DNA of 64,000 nucleotides from Vogesella urethralis (GTDB lineage Bacteria > Pseudomonadota > Gammaproteobacteria > Burkholderiales > Chromobacteriaceae). The position numbers were made by a program, and so were the translations under genes. The notes beneath the pieces were generated by a model. It had not been told where the DNA came from. It did not search any database and saw only the letters and a list, made by a program, of their open reading frames with translations. The stretch is taken from positions 110,308 to 174,307 of the forward strand of contig NZ_VMDW02000051.1 of NCBI RefSeq assembly GCF_007644045.2, read 5' to 3'. Below, one piece after another: positions 8,300-16,515 of this stretch; positions within the stretch are counted from its first letter, which is position 1; each line of letters begins with the position of its first letter.

Positions 8300-10038
8300 A
8301 ACTTGTAGTGATGCATTACCTGCGCTCGCTCCGCGAACGTGACGAACTTGATGCTATTTTACCCGATCTACTTACAGAGAATGGGTTCGAAGTTTTGACG
8401 CGACCCCGTCGTGGAACAAGACAGGCTGGCGTAGATGTTGCTGCTATTGGACCTAATCAGGATAACAACAATACCAAAAGTATATTTTTATTCACAATAA
8501 AGTCTGGTGACTTGACGAGAGAGCACTGGAACTCCAGTCAGCAGGCTGTGCGTCAATCTATATGTGACATTTTGGATGACTACATTCCCAACCGTATTCC
8601 TCCACAATTCATCAATATGCCAATTGTTATTTGCATATGCATGGGTGGAGAAATGCGCGAAGATATCCGTGCGCAATGGAGTGGCTTTTGTAGATCACAT
8701 GAAAAAGAAAATATAAAATTTGCGGAATGGAATGGTGATCGCTTAGCAGACATGATCCTAAAAGGAATGTTGCGAGCTGAGTTAATGGATGGTAACAATA
8801 GAAGCCTTCTCCATAAAGCACTAGCAATGCTAGATCAACCTGAAATTTCCTACAGACATTTCAATCAATTAATAAAGTCAATTCTAAAAGATAATAAAAG
8901 CGAAAAAGAGCTCACCCGTCAACTACGCAAAGCTTATCTTTGCCTATGGATTTTATTCGCATGGGCTCGCGAAGCAGGGAATATTGAAACTGCATACAGG
9001 GCCTCTGAACTAGTTCTTTTACACAGCTGGCCCAACTGTGATCCGACCAGAATTAATAAAGAATCAATGAAAAATGATAGATTAAATCACTTTGAAAAAG
9101 TGGTGTTCCTTCATTTAATCATTGCCAAGCATCTTTTGATAGATAAAATTGGACCATTTGCCAAAAAGCATTACGCCTTATCAATGGCAGTAAACTCGCG
9201 AAACACAAATGACATCAACATTTCTCTGTTTGAGATACTAGGACGATTGTGCCTACATGGTTTATGGCTTAATAGCTTTAGCGAAATAAGCGACGAAGTT
9301 TTAGCAAAGAAATATGGCGAAGATGCTGACAAAGCCCTGAATATTGCTATTGAAATGATAATATCAAACCCAATTCTCGAAATGCCTATCCGAGACGATT
9401 TTGCAATTGAAATCTCCCTTCTTATGCTATTGGCAGCTTCTCGAAATAGAATCAGCAACATTGCGCAATATATTTTGTGCCTATCAGACAACTTATGCAA
9501 CGGTCTGATAATGCGACAACACTATCCAACAGTAGCAACTGACTATCGTGATGTTCTTTCACACCCTAGTGAACAAAGTGATGAATACTTCAAAGAGCAC
9601 ACTCGTGCCAGTATTCTCTACATATTGGTATTAGCTTGGCTTAGAATGCTTGGCGATAATAAACGTGCTGAACAGTTGCGCAAGTATCTATCTGAAAATG
9701 CCCCCCACATGACACACCAAATCTGGTTGCCTGATAGTCAATCTGATACTGTTTTTTGGTATGGAGATAGATCACATGGATTTTCCGTCCCAGGGTTGCC
9801 AATAAATGAATCACTCGAAGAATCCTTCAAGCTTATCAACGAGGCAATCATAAAACATCCGCTTCACTCGCGAATAAGTGCATTTAATATCAACTTAGGT
9901 GCAGTATTCTTAACAGCATGTAGGCATTATAGAATGCCAATACCACCTCATGTTTGGATAGCATATCAAATCAGTTCGTCGGCACCCGACAACATCAAGC
10001 ACACAGTTCATGACGACAATAAGGAATCACTACCCTAG
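8296..10038 (+). CDS. Putative PD-(D/E)XK (Mrr-like) nuclease with helical C-terminus
   Basis: This 580-aa protein is the second gene of the island operon. The N-terminal 160 residues follow the restriction-endonuclease fold pattern: a helix with Glu17 (RDELDAILPDLLTENGF), a Gly-rich turn, Asp47 in QAGVDVAAIG, and a strand ending TIK at 67-69 (FLFTIKSGD). This matches the E...D...(E/Q)xK core of Mrr-type nucleases, except that Thr replaces the usual Glu/Gln before x-Lys, so catalysis needs testing. From about residue 170 it is all-alpha, TPR-like, with paired helices such as AYLCLWILFAWAREAGN. Start overlap with the helical-repeat gene and a shared low GC content indicate one transferred unit. 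The most economical reading is a two-gene anti-phage or anti-plasmid system, which is an inference. Confidence 0.75.
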   Translation: MKLVVMHYLRSLRERDELDAILPDLLTENGFEVLTRPRRGTRQAGVDVAAIGPNQDNNNTKSIFLFTIKSGDLTREHWNSSQQAVRQSICDILDDYIPNRIPPQFINMPIVICICMGGEMREDIRAQWSGFCRSHEKENIKFAEWNGDRLADMILKGMLRAELMDGNNRSLLHKALAMLDQPEISYRHFNQLIKSILKDNKSEKELTRQLRKAYLCLWILFAWAREAGNIETAYRASELVLLHSWPNCDPTRINKESMKNDRLNHFEKVVFLHLIIAKHLLIDKIGPFAKKHYALSMAVNSRNTNDINISLFEILGRLCLHGLWLNSFSEISDEVLAKKYGEDADKALNIAIEMIISNPILEMPIRDDFAIEISLLMLLAASRNRISNIAQYILCLSDNLCNGLIMRQHYPTVATDYRDVLSHPSEQSDEYFKEHTRASILYILVLAWLRMLGDNKRAEQLRKYLSENAPHMTHQIWLPDSQSDTVFWYGDRSHGFSVPGLPINESLEESFKLINEAIIKHPLHSRISAFNINLGAVFLTACRHYRMPIPPHVWIAYQISSSAPDNIKHTVHDDNKESLP

Positions 10039-10050
10039 TAAAAATCCACG

Positions 10051-10143
10051 ATGAATGAGGTAAAGATTCTATCGCATGACTTAGCCAAAAGAGGACATGG
10101 TATTTTTTATGGTACAATTGACAAGGCTAAAATAAGCAATTGA
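10051..10143 (+). pseudogene. Possible truncated start of a third operon gene
   Basis: Twelve bases after the nuclease stop an ATG opens a 30-codon frame (MNEVKILSHDLAKRGHGIFY and ten more residues). It has the same AT-rich codon style and ends 29 bp before the right direct repeat. It could be a genuine tiny gene, but its position against the island boundary suggests the first 30 codons of a longer gene cut off by a deletion or recombination event. No strong ribosome-binding site is visible. Confidence 0.35.
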
Positions 10144-10172
10144 AATCATTAGAATTTTTGTAGCGCAACATA

Positions 10173-10250
10173 ATCGAGTGGGAGTAATCCCCCAGCTTGG
10201 CCGCCCTGCGGCCAACCTTTACACCCAGGCCCGCCGCGTGCGGGCTTTTT
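10173..10250 (+). repeat. Right direct repeat (candidate attR)
   Basis: This segment is identical to 5566-5643 at 73 of 78 positions, without gaps. It encodes IEWE and a stop in the guaA frame (GAG TAA instead of GAA TAA, so the protein end is preserved). It then repeats both guaA terminator hairpins, including the T-run ending at about 10250. The LRR-kinase gene begins 16 bp later, so the ancestral order was presumably guaA, terminator, LRR-kinase. Confidence 0.85.
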
Positions 10251-10265
10251 ACTGTTTGCCCCATC

Positions 10266-11579
10266 ATGACCCACACGCTTGAACAACTGCGCAGCGGCGC
10301 GCTGCACGGCATTACCCGCCTCAACTTGCGTGGTGATCTGGAACAGTTTCCGGACGAGATCTTCACGCTGGCCGACAGCCTGGAAATCCTGGACCTCAGC
10401 GATAACCAGCTCACCTCGTTGCCGGAGACGCTGCCGCGGCTAACGAAGCTGCGCGCCATTTTCTGCTCCGGCAACCCGTTTACCACGCTGCCGGCAGTGC
10501 TGGGGCAGTGCCCCAGCCTGAGCATGATCGGGTTCAAGTCCTGCCGTATCGACACCGTTCCTGCGGCGGCCTTGCCCGCCGGCTTGCGCTGGCTGATCCT
10601 CACCGACAACCGCATCCAGCAGTTACCCGATGCGCTGGGCGATTGTCACCAGCTGGAAAAGCTGATGCTGGCCGGCAACCAGCTGCACAGCCTGCCGGCC
10701 AGCCTGGCACAGTGCCGGCAGCTGGCGCTGCTGCGCATTGCGGCCAACCGCTTTGATCGTCTGCCGGACTGCCTGCTGTCGCTGCCAAAACTGGCGTGGC
10801 TGGCGTGCGCCGGCAACCCATTCAGCGAGCCGGCAATGGCCACCACGGCGGCCGCGCCGCTGGACGAGATTGACTGGGCAGCGCTACAGCTGGGCGCGGT
10901 GCTGGGCCAGGGCGCGTCCGGCATCATCCATGCGGCGCGCTTGGCGGATGGCCGCGACGTGGCGGTCAAGGTGTTCCGTGGCGATGTCACCAGCGATGGC
11001 CTGCCGGCCTGCGAGTTGGCCGCCGCACTGCACGCCGGCTCTTACCCCGGCCTGATGCCGTTGTTGGGCCGCTTGCGCGGGCACCCGGACGGCTTGGCCG
11101 GGCTGGTAATGCCACGCTTGGCAGACGGCTACCAGGCGCTGGCCGGCCCGCCCAGCCTGCAAAGCTGCAGCCGCGACGTGTACGCGCCAGGCTTTGCCGT
11201 AACACTGCCGCAACTGCTGGCCACCGCAGGCTGCGTGGCGGGTGCCATGGCGCACTTGCACCAGTGCGGCATCATGCATGGCGACCTGTACGCGCATAAC
11301 ACGCTGGTGCATGCCAGCCTGCCACCGCTGCTCAGCGATTTCGGCGCCGCCAGCCGCTACGCGCCCGATGGCCCGCACGCCGGCTGGCTGCAGGCGCTGG
11401 ACGTGTGCGCGTTCGGCTACCTGCTGGGCGAATTGCTGGCCGCCTGCCCCCAGGCCGCCAGCAGGCCAGGGCTGACGGCGTTGGCCGACACCTGCACGCA
11501 AGCGGATAGCCACTTGCGCCCGGGCTTTGGCCAGATCGTGGCGCAGCTGTCTGCACACGGTGCGGCGCTGCAGGCTTGA
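10266..11579 (+). CDS. Leucine-rich-repeat protein kinase
   Basis: This 437-aa protein joins two domains. Residues about 15-185 are leucine-rich repeats (for example SLEILDLSDNQLTSLPETL and QLEKLMLAGNQLHSLPASL). Residues about 205-437 form a eukaryotic-like protein kinase with a glycine loop GQGASG (214-219), VAVK Lys235, a catalytic loop HGDLYAHN (Asp340, Asn345) and DFG at 358-360. All catalytic residues are present, so it should be active on Ser/Thr. The longer frame from 10197 runs through the terminator and is discarded; the ATG at 10266 starts MTHTLEQL. No signal peptide or membrane segment is seen. The role is unknown; close relatives are generally annotated as LRR kinases in Beta- and Gammaproteobacteria. 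Confidence 0.88.
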   Translation: MTHTLEQLRSGALHGITRLNLRGDLEQFPDEIFTLADSLEILDLSDNQLTSLPETLPRLTKLRAIFCSGNPFTTLPAVLGQCPSLSMIGFKSCRIDTVPAAALPAGLRWLILTDNRIQQLPDALGDCHQLEKLMLAGNQLHSLPASLAQCRQLALLRIAANRFDRLPDCLLSLPKLAWLACAGNPFSEPAMATTAAAPLDEIDWAALQLGAVLGQGASGIIHAARLADGRDVAVKVFRGDVTSDGLPACELAAALHAGSYPGLMPLLGRLRGHPDGLAGLVMPRLADGYQALAGPPSLQSCSRDVYAPGFAVTLPQLLATAGCVAGAMAHLHQCGIMHGDLYAHNTLVHASLPPLLSDFGAASRYAPDGPHAGWLQALDVCAFGYLLGELLAACPQAASRPGLTALADTCTQADSHLRPGFGQIVAQLSAHGAALQA

Positions 11580-11671
11580 TACGGCGCATGGCAAGCGGTT
11601 TCCCGGCTTGCCAGTCATGCCAATACGCTATAGCGTTATAAAATTGCCCCAGCCTGTTATCAGGAGCGCGC

Positions 11672-13915
11672 TTGTCTGCCCAGCCTACCCCGCCACCGGC
11701 TCGCCATAGCATTGCCAAGCCATTGCAGCTGATGATTCTTGCCCTGCTGTTGCCGGTGCTGCTGATTGCCGGTGTCACGCTGTGGCTGCTGCAACACATG
11801 GAAAGCCTGCTGCTTGCCGTGCCGCTGCCGCCGGCCTTGCTGGCCGAGCTGCAGGGGGTGCTCAGCCGCGGTAGCGTGCTGTTGTGGCTGGGCTTGCTGG
11901 TGGCCATCCTGCTGGTGGTATTTGCCGCGTTCTATTACGTGGATTACCTGCTCAGTGCCCGCCTGCAGCGGCTGGCGGGGGCCATGCGCGACATGCTGCA
12001 AGGCCACGCGCCGGAACCGGTACGCGACAGCCATCAGGACGAAATTGCGGTGATGGCCGGCGCGCTGGACGCCTTCCGCGACATGATGCTGCAACTGCGC
12101 GAGAAAACCGACGACCTGCACCAGGCCAAAGAGGCCTCCGAAGCGGCCACCCGCGCCAAAAGCGACTTCTTGGCCAATATGAGCCACGAAATCCGCACCC
12201 CGCTGACCGCGGTGCTGGGCTACACCCAGCTGGCGCTGGACGAGCCGGGCTCCGAGCAGCAGCGCGACAACCTGCACAAGGTGGAAGCAGCCGCCCGCAC
12301 CTTGCTGGGCGTCATCAACGATATTCTGGACTTTTCCAAGATCGAAGCCGGCAAACTGGTGCTGGAAGACGTCAGCTTTTCGCTGCAGGACACGGTGGCC
12401 AACCTGCGCAACATCATCCAGATGCAGGCTACCGAGAAAAAGCTGCTGTTCACCATCGACGTCAGCCCCGACATGCCGGCCTGGCTGCGCGGCGACCCGC
12501 TGCGCCTGAGCCAGATCCTGCTTAACCTGGCCAATAATGCGGTGAAGTTCACCCAGTACGGCCAGGTACGGCTGGCCATCCGCGGCCGGCAGCACGGGCC
12601 GGACGATTACGAACTGCACTGTGCGGTTAGCGATACCGGCATCGGCATGACACCGCAGCAGGTGGAGCGACTGTTCCAGTCGTTCAGCCAGGCCGACACC
12701 TCCACCACGCGCCGCTTTGGCGGCTCCGGGCTGGGGCTGGTGATCAGCCGCCAGCTGGTGGGGCTGATGCGCGGCCAGATCAACGTCAACAGCGTGCCGG
12801 GCGAAGGCTCCACCTTCCGCTTCAACGTGCACCTGAAACTGGGGCAAGCCCCTGCAGTCAGCCCCCTGCCGGACAGCAGCGACGCCAAGCAGCTGCAGCA
12901 CAACCCGCTGCATGGGCTATACCTGTTACTGGCAGAAGACAACGAACTGCTGCAAGCGTACGAAAGCCAGCTGCTGCAATCGCTGGGCGCGCGCGTGATG
13001 GTGGTGGGCGATGGCGAGCAGGCCGTCAGCCAGGCACTGAACCCGGCGCAGCGCTTTGACGCCGTGCTGATGGACATCCAGATGCCACATCTAGACGGCC
13101 TGGAAGCCACCCGACGCATCCGCACGCAGCACGACGCCGACAGCCTGCCCGTCATTGCCATGACCGCGCATGCCATGGAAAGCGAGCGTCAGCGCTCGCT
13201 GGATGCCGGCATGAACGACCACCTGAGCAAACCGATCAACCCGGAGACCCTGGTTGCCACCTTGTTGCGCTGGGTGGTGCCACGGGCCCGGCAAGGAGCC
13301 CGGCCGATGACTGCAACCGACAGCCCCCCACTGCTACCTGCCCTGCCCGGCTTTGACCTGGCCGCAGCCCTGCAGCAACTGGGCGGCAAGGACAGCCTGC
13401 TGCACAAGCTGTTGCTGCGCATGCGCAAGGACTATCGCGATGCGGCCGAGCAGATCCAGGCCCAGCTGGACGCCGGCAACGACGCCGAGGCGATGCGGCT
13501 GGCGCACTCGCTGAAGGGGGTGGCCGCCACCCTTCACATCAGCCAGCTGCAAAAAGCCGCCGCCGCCATCGAGGCCAGCCTGGCCGCCAACGACCGTCAG
13601 GGCGCCGACCTGCTGATGCCCGCCTTGCTGCGCGCCATGGAAGAAACCAATGCCAGCCTGGCACTGCTGGACGACGGCAGCGCGGCGGCGCCCAGCGCCA
13701 GCAGCCTGCCGATGACGGCGCTGCAAGAGCTGGACCGGCTGCTGAGCGAGCGCAACATCCGCGCCAAACGGGTGTACGCCGGCATTGCCGAACAGTTGGC
13801 CGCCCACGACGCGGCGGCCAACCTGCGGCTGGCGCAGGCGCTGGAACAGCTGGACTTCATCTCCGCCCGCCACCAGCTGCTGTGCTGGCTGCAGCAAGCC
13901 GATCAGCCTGGCTGA
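11672..13915 (+). CDS. Hybrid sensor histidine kinase (HisKA-HATPase-REC-HPt)
   Basis: This 747-aa membrane kinase has two membrane helices (about residues 18-40 and 69-92) flanking only a short periplasmic loop, so the signal may be membrane-linked. A HAMP-like linker (93-150) follows. Next come HisKA with His172 (MSHEIRTPLTA) and HATPase_c (about 275-390, with DTGIGM and GGSGLGL). The receiver domain has the phospho-acceptor Asp468 (VLMDIQMPHLDG) and the C-terminal HPt domain has His612 (AHSLKGVAATL). It is a complete phosphorelay in one chain of the BarA/ArcB type. The start is TTG, with CAGGAG seven bases upstream. No cognate response regulator is adjacent, so it is an orphan. Confidence 0.92.
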   Translation: MSAQPTPPPARHSIAKPLQLMILALLLPVLLIAGVTLWLLQHMESLLLAVPLPPALLAELQGVLSRGSVLLWLGLLVAILLVVFAAFYYVDYLLSARLQRLAGAMRDMLQGHAPEPVRDSHQDEIAVMAGALDAFRDMMLQLREKTDDLHQAKEASEAATRAKSDFLANMSHEIRTPLTAVLGYTQLALDEPGSEQQRDNLHKVEAAARTLLGVINDILDFSKIEAGKLVLEDVSFSLQDTVANLRNIIQMQATEKKLLFTIDVSPDMPAWLRGDPLRLSQILLNLANNAVKFTQYGQVRLAIRGRQHGPDDYELHCAVSDTGIGMTPQQVERLFQSFSQADTSTTRRFGGSGLGLVISRQLVGLMRGQINVNSVPGEGSTFRFNVHLKLGQAPAVSPLPDSSDAKQLQHNPLHGLYLLLAEDNELLQAYESQLLQSLGARVMVVGDGEQAVSQALNPAQRFDAVLMDIQMPHLDGLEATRRIRTQHDADSLPVIAMTAHAMESERQRSLDAGMNDHLSKPINPETLVATLLRWVVPRARQGARPMTATDSPPLLPALPGFDLAAALQQLGGKDSLLHKLLLRMRKDYRDAAEQIQAQLDAGNDAEAMRLAHSLKGVAATLHISQLQKAAAAIEASLAANDRQGADLLMPALLRAMEETNASLALLDDGSAAAPSASSLPMTALQELDRLLSERNIRAKRVYAGIAEQLAAHDAAANLRLAQALEQLDFISARHQLLCWLQQADQPG

Positions 13916-13927
13916 GCACCGCGCCCC

Positions 13928-13971
13928 ATGCAAAAGCCCCTGCCAGCAGAATGCGGCAGGGGCTTTTGCAT
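13928..13971. terminator. Bidirectional terminator between the hybrid kinase and phhA
   Basis: A 17-bp perfect inverted repeat (ATGCAAAAGCCCCTGCC and its complement) surrounds a 10-nt loop, with T-rich ends on both strands. It lies between the two convergent genes. Confidence 0.88.
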
Positions 13972-14013
13972 GATCTGGCCAACGCAGACGGCTGCCAGAA
14001 CGGGCCAACAGGC

Positions 14014-14904
14014 CTAGACGTCTTCGGTATCCAGCCAGCCTTCGCGGTTACCCACGGTATAGACCTTGTCGGCTGCGTCGATATCGCCAGCGCCCAGCAC
14101 GGGGGCGGCTTCTACTTGCGGGTAGATCGGCGTGAAATCCGGTGCGGTGGCGTCGAACAGCTGCTGGAAGCTGTCAATGACGAAGTAGGTTTTCTGGAAG
14201 GTGTCGATGCGGTAGCGGGTACGCATGATGCGCTGCAGATCGAAACCCACGCGGTTGGGGCTGGCGCTATCTAGGCTGTACACCGACTCCGACTTGCTGG
14301 ACACGATGCCGGCACCGTAAATGCGCATGCCCTGCGGCGTGTTGATCAGGCCGAACTCCACCGTGTACCAGTACAGGCGCGCCAGCAGCGGCAGGTAGCC
14401 CAAGCCCTTGGCCTTCATGCCGCCACGGCCGTAGGCCTGCAGGTAGTCGGCAAACACCGGGTTGGCCAACAGCGGCACGTGGCCGAACAGATCGTGGAAC
14501 ACGTCCGGCTCTTGCAGGTAGTCCAGCTGGTGCGGTTCGCGCAGCCACCAGGTCACCGGGAAGCGGCGGTTGGCCAGGTGCTCGAAAAACACGTCGTCGG
14601 GGATCAGGCCCGGCACCGCCACGATCTGCCAGCCGGTGGCAGCAGCCAGCTTTTCGTTCAGGCGGTTGAAATCGGGCACGCGGTCGGCGTCGATAGTCAG
14701 CAGTTCCAGGCCTTGCAGAAACTCGTCACAGACGCGGCCCGGCAGCAGCGCGCACTGGCGCTGGTACAGCGTGGCCCAGGTGCGGTGGTCGTCGTCGCTG
14801 TAGCGGTCCAGCGGCTGCGGCAGCGTGAAGTCGGCGCCGTGGCTCAGGCCGGCGTTCTTGCGCACCGTGATGTCCGGCACGGTAAAGGTGTTCATCTCCA
14901 TCAT
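14014..14904 (-). CDS. phhA: Phenylalanine 4-monooxygenase
   Basis: This 296-aa non-haem iron, pterin-dependent enzyme hydroxylates phenylalanine to tyrosine. The metal triad is visible as His137 and His142 in FHDLFGHVP and Glu183 in WYTVEFGL. These are one residue off the His138/His143/Glu184 numbering known for the Chromobacterium violaceum enzyme, and the length is nearly identical. There is no regulatory ACT domain, as expected for bacterial forms. A second start at Met4 is possible. It is divergent from a Lrp-type regulator that probably controls it. Confidence 0.96.
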   Translation of the reverse strand: MMEMNTFTVPDITVRKNAGLSHGADFTLPQPLDRYSDDDHRTWATLYQRQCALLPGRVCDEFLQGLELLTIDADRVPDFNRLNEKLAAATGWQIVAVPGLIPDDVFFEHLANRRFPVTWWLREPHQLDYLQEPDVFHDLFGHVPLLANPVFADYLQAYGRGGMKAKGLGYLPLLARLYWYTVEFGLINTPQGMRIYGAGIVSSKSESVYSLDSASPNRVGFDLQRIMRTRYRIDTFQKTYFVIDSFQQLFDATAPDFTPIYPQVEAAPVLGAGDIDAADKVYTVGNREGWLDTEDV

Positions 14905-15036
14905 TTTTCTCTTGTGTGTGCGGCAGGTGCCAGTACAACAAGTGTAGAAGCAGCAGCGTGCGCGTTGGCCGCATCATTTGCTTGCCAGCGGCTTTTTTCG
15001 CATACTTGCCGCACCAAATCGACGGAAATGCACATT

Positions 15037-15522
15037 ATGCGCAAACTGGAGTTTGACCGCTTTGACTTCCAGATTCTGGAGGCGCTGCAGCGCGACGCAC
15101 GCGCTACCCACCAGAAGCTGGCGCAGGAGGTGGCGCTGTCGGCGTCGCAGATCGGGCGCCGCATCCAGCGCCTGGAAGAGGCCGGCGTGATCCAGGGCTA
15201 CCACATCAGCTTGCGCCCGGACCTGCTGAACCTGTCGGTTACCGCCTTTGCCAGCGTCAGCCTGGAGCGGCACGGCGAGGCGTCGATCCGCGAATTTGCC
15301 GCCGCCATCGCCAACCTGCCGGAAATCCTGGAGTGCTACGCGGTGGCCGGCGAGGCCGATTACTGGCTGCGCATCGTGGTGGCCGACCTGCCGTCGCTAT
15401 CGCGCTTCGTGATGAACAAGCTGATGACGCTGCCGCTGGTACGCAGCGTGAAGTCCACGGTGGCGCTGGAGCCGATCAAGCACAGCCAGCGCCTGCCCTT
15501 GCAGCAGGCAATGGGCGACTAG
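15037..15522 (+). CDS. Lrp/AsnC family transcriptional regulator
   Basis: This 161-aa regulator has an N-terminal winged helix (about residues 6-55, FDFQILEALQRDARATHQKLA, then SASQIGRRIQRLEEAGVI). A C-terminal RAM/ACT-like effector domain follows (about 68-150, with AGEADYWLRIVV). An ATG at 15028 would add three residues, but it sits directly against the ACGGA motif; spacing favours 15037. Divergence from phhA with a 132-bp gap suggests control of phenylalanine catabolism, with an aromatic amino acid as effector. That is inferred from context. It ends one base before the 12-bp hairpin at 15523. Confidence 0.85.
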   Translation: MRKLEFDRFDFQILEALQRDARATHQKLAQEVALSASQIGRRIQRLEEAGVIQGYHISLRPDLLNLSVTAFASVSLERHGEASIREFAAAIANLPEILECYAVAGEADYWLRIVVADLPSLSRFVMNKLMTLPLVRSVKSTVALEPIKHSQRLPLQQAMGD

Positions 15523-15550
15523 GGTTGGCCGCAAGCCGTTGCGGCCAACC
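15523..15550. terminator. Hairpin built from two inverted GGTTGGCCGC words
   Basis: The 12-bp perfect stem GGTTGGCCGCAA / TTGCGGCCAACC with loop GCCG begins immediately after the Lrp stop codon. No T-run follows on either strand, so termination may be weak or Rho-assisted. It lies between the convergent lrp and EamA genes. Confidence 0.6.
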
Positions 15551-15570
15551 TTGCCGGCAAGCAAACCGGC

Positions 15571-16452
15571 TCAGCGCCGTTTCAGCGCCTGCCACGAGAT
15601 CAGCACCAGCGCGCTGCCGATCAGCAGCATGCCGGCCGCTTCCGACGGCGACGGCAGCTCGCCCAGAATCAGCCACGCCATGCCCACCGCCACGGCGGGA
15701 ATGGCCAGAATGCTCAGCCCGGCCATGCCGGCGCTAAGGCGCGACAGCAGCATCATCCACATCAGCCAGCCCAGGCCGCCGGCCAGCACGCCGGAAAACA
15801 GCAGCACGCCCAGCAGCGGCCAACCCCATACCGGCTCGCCGCCCGGAAACACCGGCAGCAACACCAGCAAGGGCAGCGTGCCCCACACCATCTGCCAGAA
15901 AGTCAGCGCCAGCGTGTCCACCTGGTGCTGCGCGCGTAAACGCTTGGCGATGATGGCCGAGCTGGCCCACACCAAACCGCCGGTGATGGCCAGCAGGTCG
16001 GACAGCCAGCTGCCGTGCAGGTCCCACGGTTCCAGGATGGCCAGCAGCCCGGTAAACGCCATCGCCACGCCCAGCCACTGGCTGCGCGCCAGCTTTTCGT
16101 GCAGGAACACCCGTGCCAGCAGCAGCGTCCAGAACGGCATGGTGTAACACAGTACCGACACCTTGCCGGCGCCACCGGCCACCAGCGCCAGATTGGTAAA
16201 CACCACAAAGCCGGCGGTCTGGGTCAGCCCCAGCCAGAAGGTTGGCCGCCACGGCGTGGGGCGAAAGCCTTTGCCGCGCAGCTGCAGGATCACCGCCAGC
16301 GTCACGATGGCAAACACGGTACGGAACAGGCCCAGCTGGAAGGCGCTGGCGTAGGCCAGCCCCAGCTTGGTAACAACCCAGTTGGTCCCCCAGAAGAACC
16401 ACAGGGCCAGCAGCATGGCAGCGCTGGTAACAGGCGAAGCAGAAGCGAACAT
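15571..16452 (-). CDS. EamA/DMT family transporter
   Basis: This 293-aa inner-membrane protein has ten predicted helices in two EamA repeats (first about residues 13-140, beginning MLLALWFFWGTNWVVTKLGLAYA; second about 155-285). Family members export amino acids or other metabolites; the substrate cannot be read from sequence. The frame is open up to 16485, but that stretch overlaps the pepN terminator hairpin, so I place the start at the ATG at 16452. An internal Met at 16416 is the alternative. It follows pepN on the same strand beyond that terminator. Confidence 0.82.
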   Translation of the reverse strand: MFASASPVTSAAMLLALWFFWGTNWVVTKLGLAYASAFQLGLFRTVFAIVTLAVILQLRGKGFRPTPWRPTFWLGLTQTAGFVVFTNLALVAGGAGKVSVLCYTMPFWTLLLARVFLHEKLARSQWLGVAMAFTGLLAILEPWDLHGSWLSDLLAITGGLVWASSAIIAKRLRAQHQVDTLALTFWQMVWGTLPLLVLLPVFPGGEPVWGWPLLGVLLFSGVLAGGLGWLMWMMLLSRLSAGMAGLSILAIPAVAVGMAWLILGELPSPSEAAGMLLIGSALVLISWQALKRR

Positions 16453-16464
16453 GGCGGCAAGCAA

Positions 16465-16490
16465 AGAAAAAGCCGGTGCATGCACCGGCT
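16465..16490 (-). terminator. pepN intrinsic terminator
   Basis: On the minus strand the 20-bp perfect palindrome AGCCGGTGCATGCACCGGCT is followed by TTTTTCTTT. It is placed 26 bp after the pepN stop. Confidence 0.82.
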
Positions 16491-16515
16491 TGGGGCAAAA
16501 CGGCAGTATACCTGC

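Larger units (their letters stand above)
5566..10250. mobile_element. AT-rich genomic island inserted at the 3' end of guaA
   Basis: The segment between two 78-bp direct repeats has a composition unlike the host. Positions 7021-7080 hold 21 G+C of 60, against 42 of 60 at 4681-4740 in guaA. The right repeat re-creates the final guaA codons (IEWE, stop) although no guaA body precedes it, the usual footprint of recombination into a gene end. The 3' end of guaA is an established integration site for islands in several proteobacteria. Contents are one small unknown gene, a hairpin-rich 400-bp segment, a two-gene operon, and a 30-codon remnant. No integrase or transposase is present, so the island is either a remnant, moves with an enzyme supplied from elsewhere, or arrived by homologous recombination between guaA ends. 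Confidence 0.8.
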
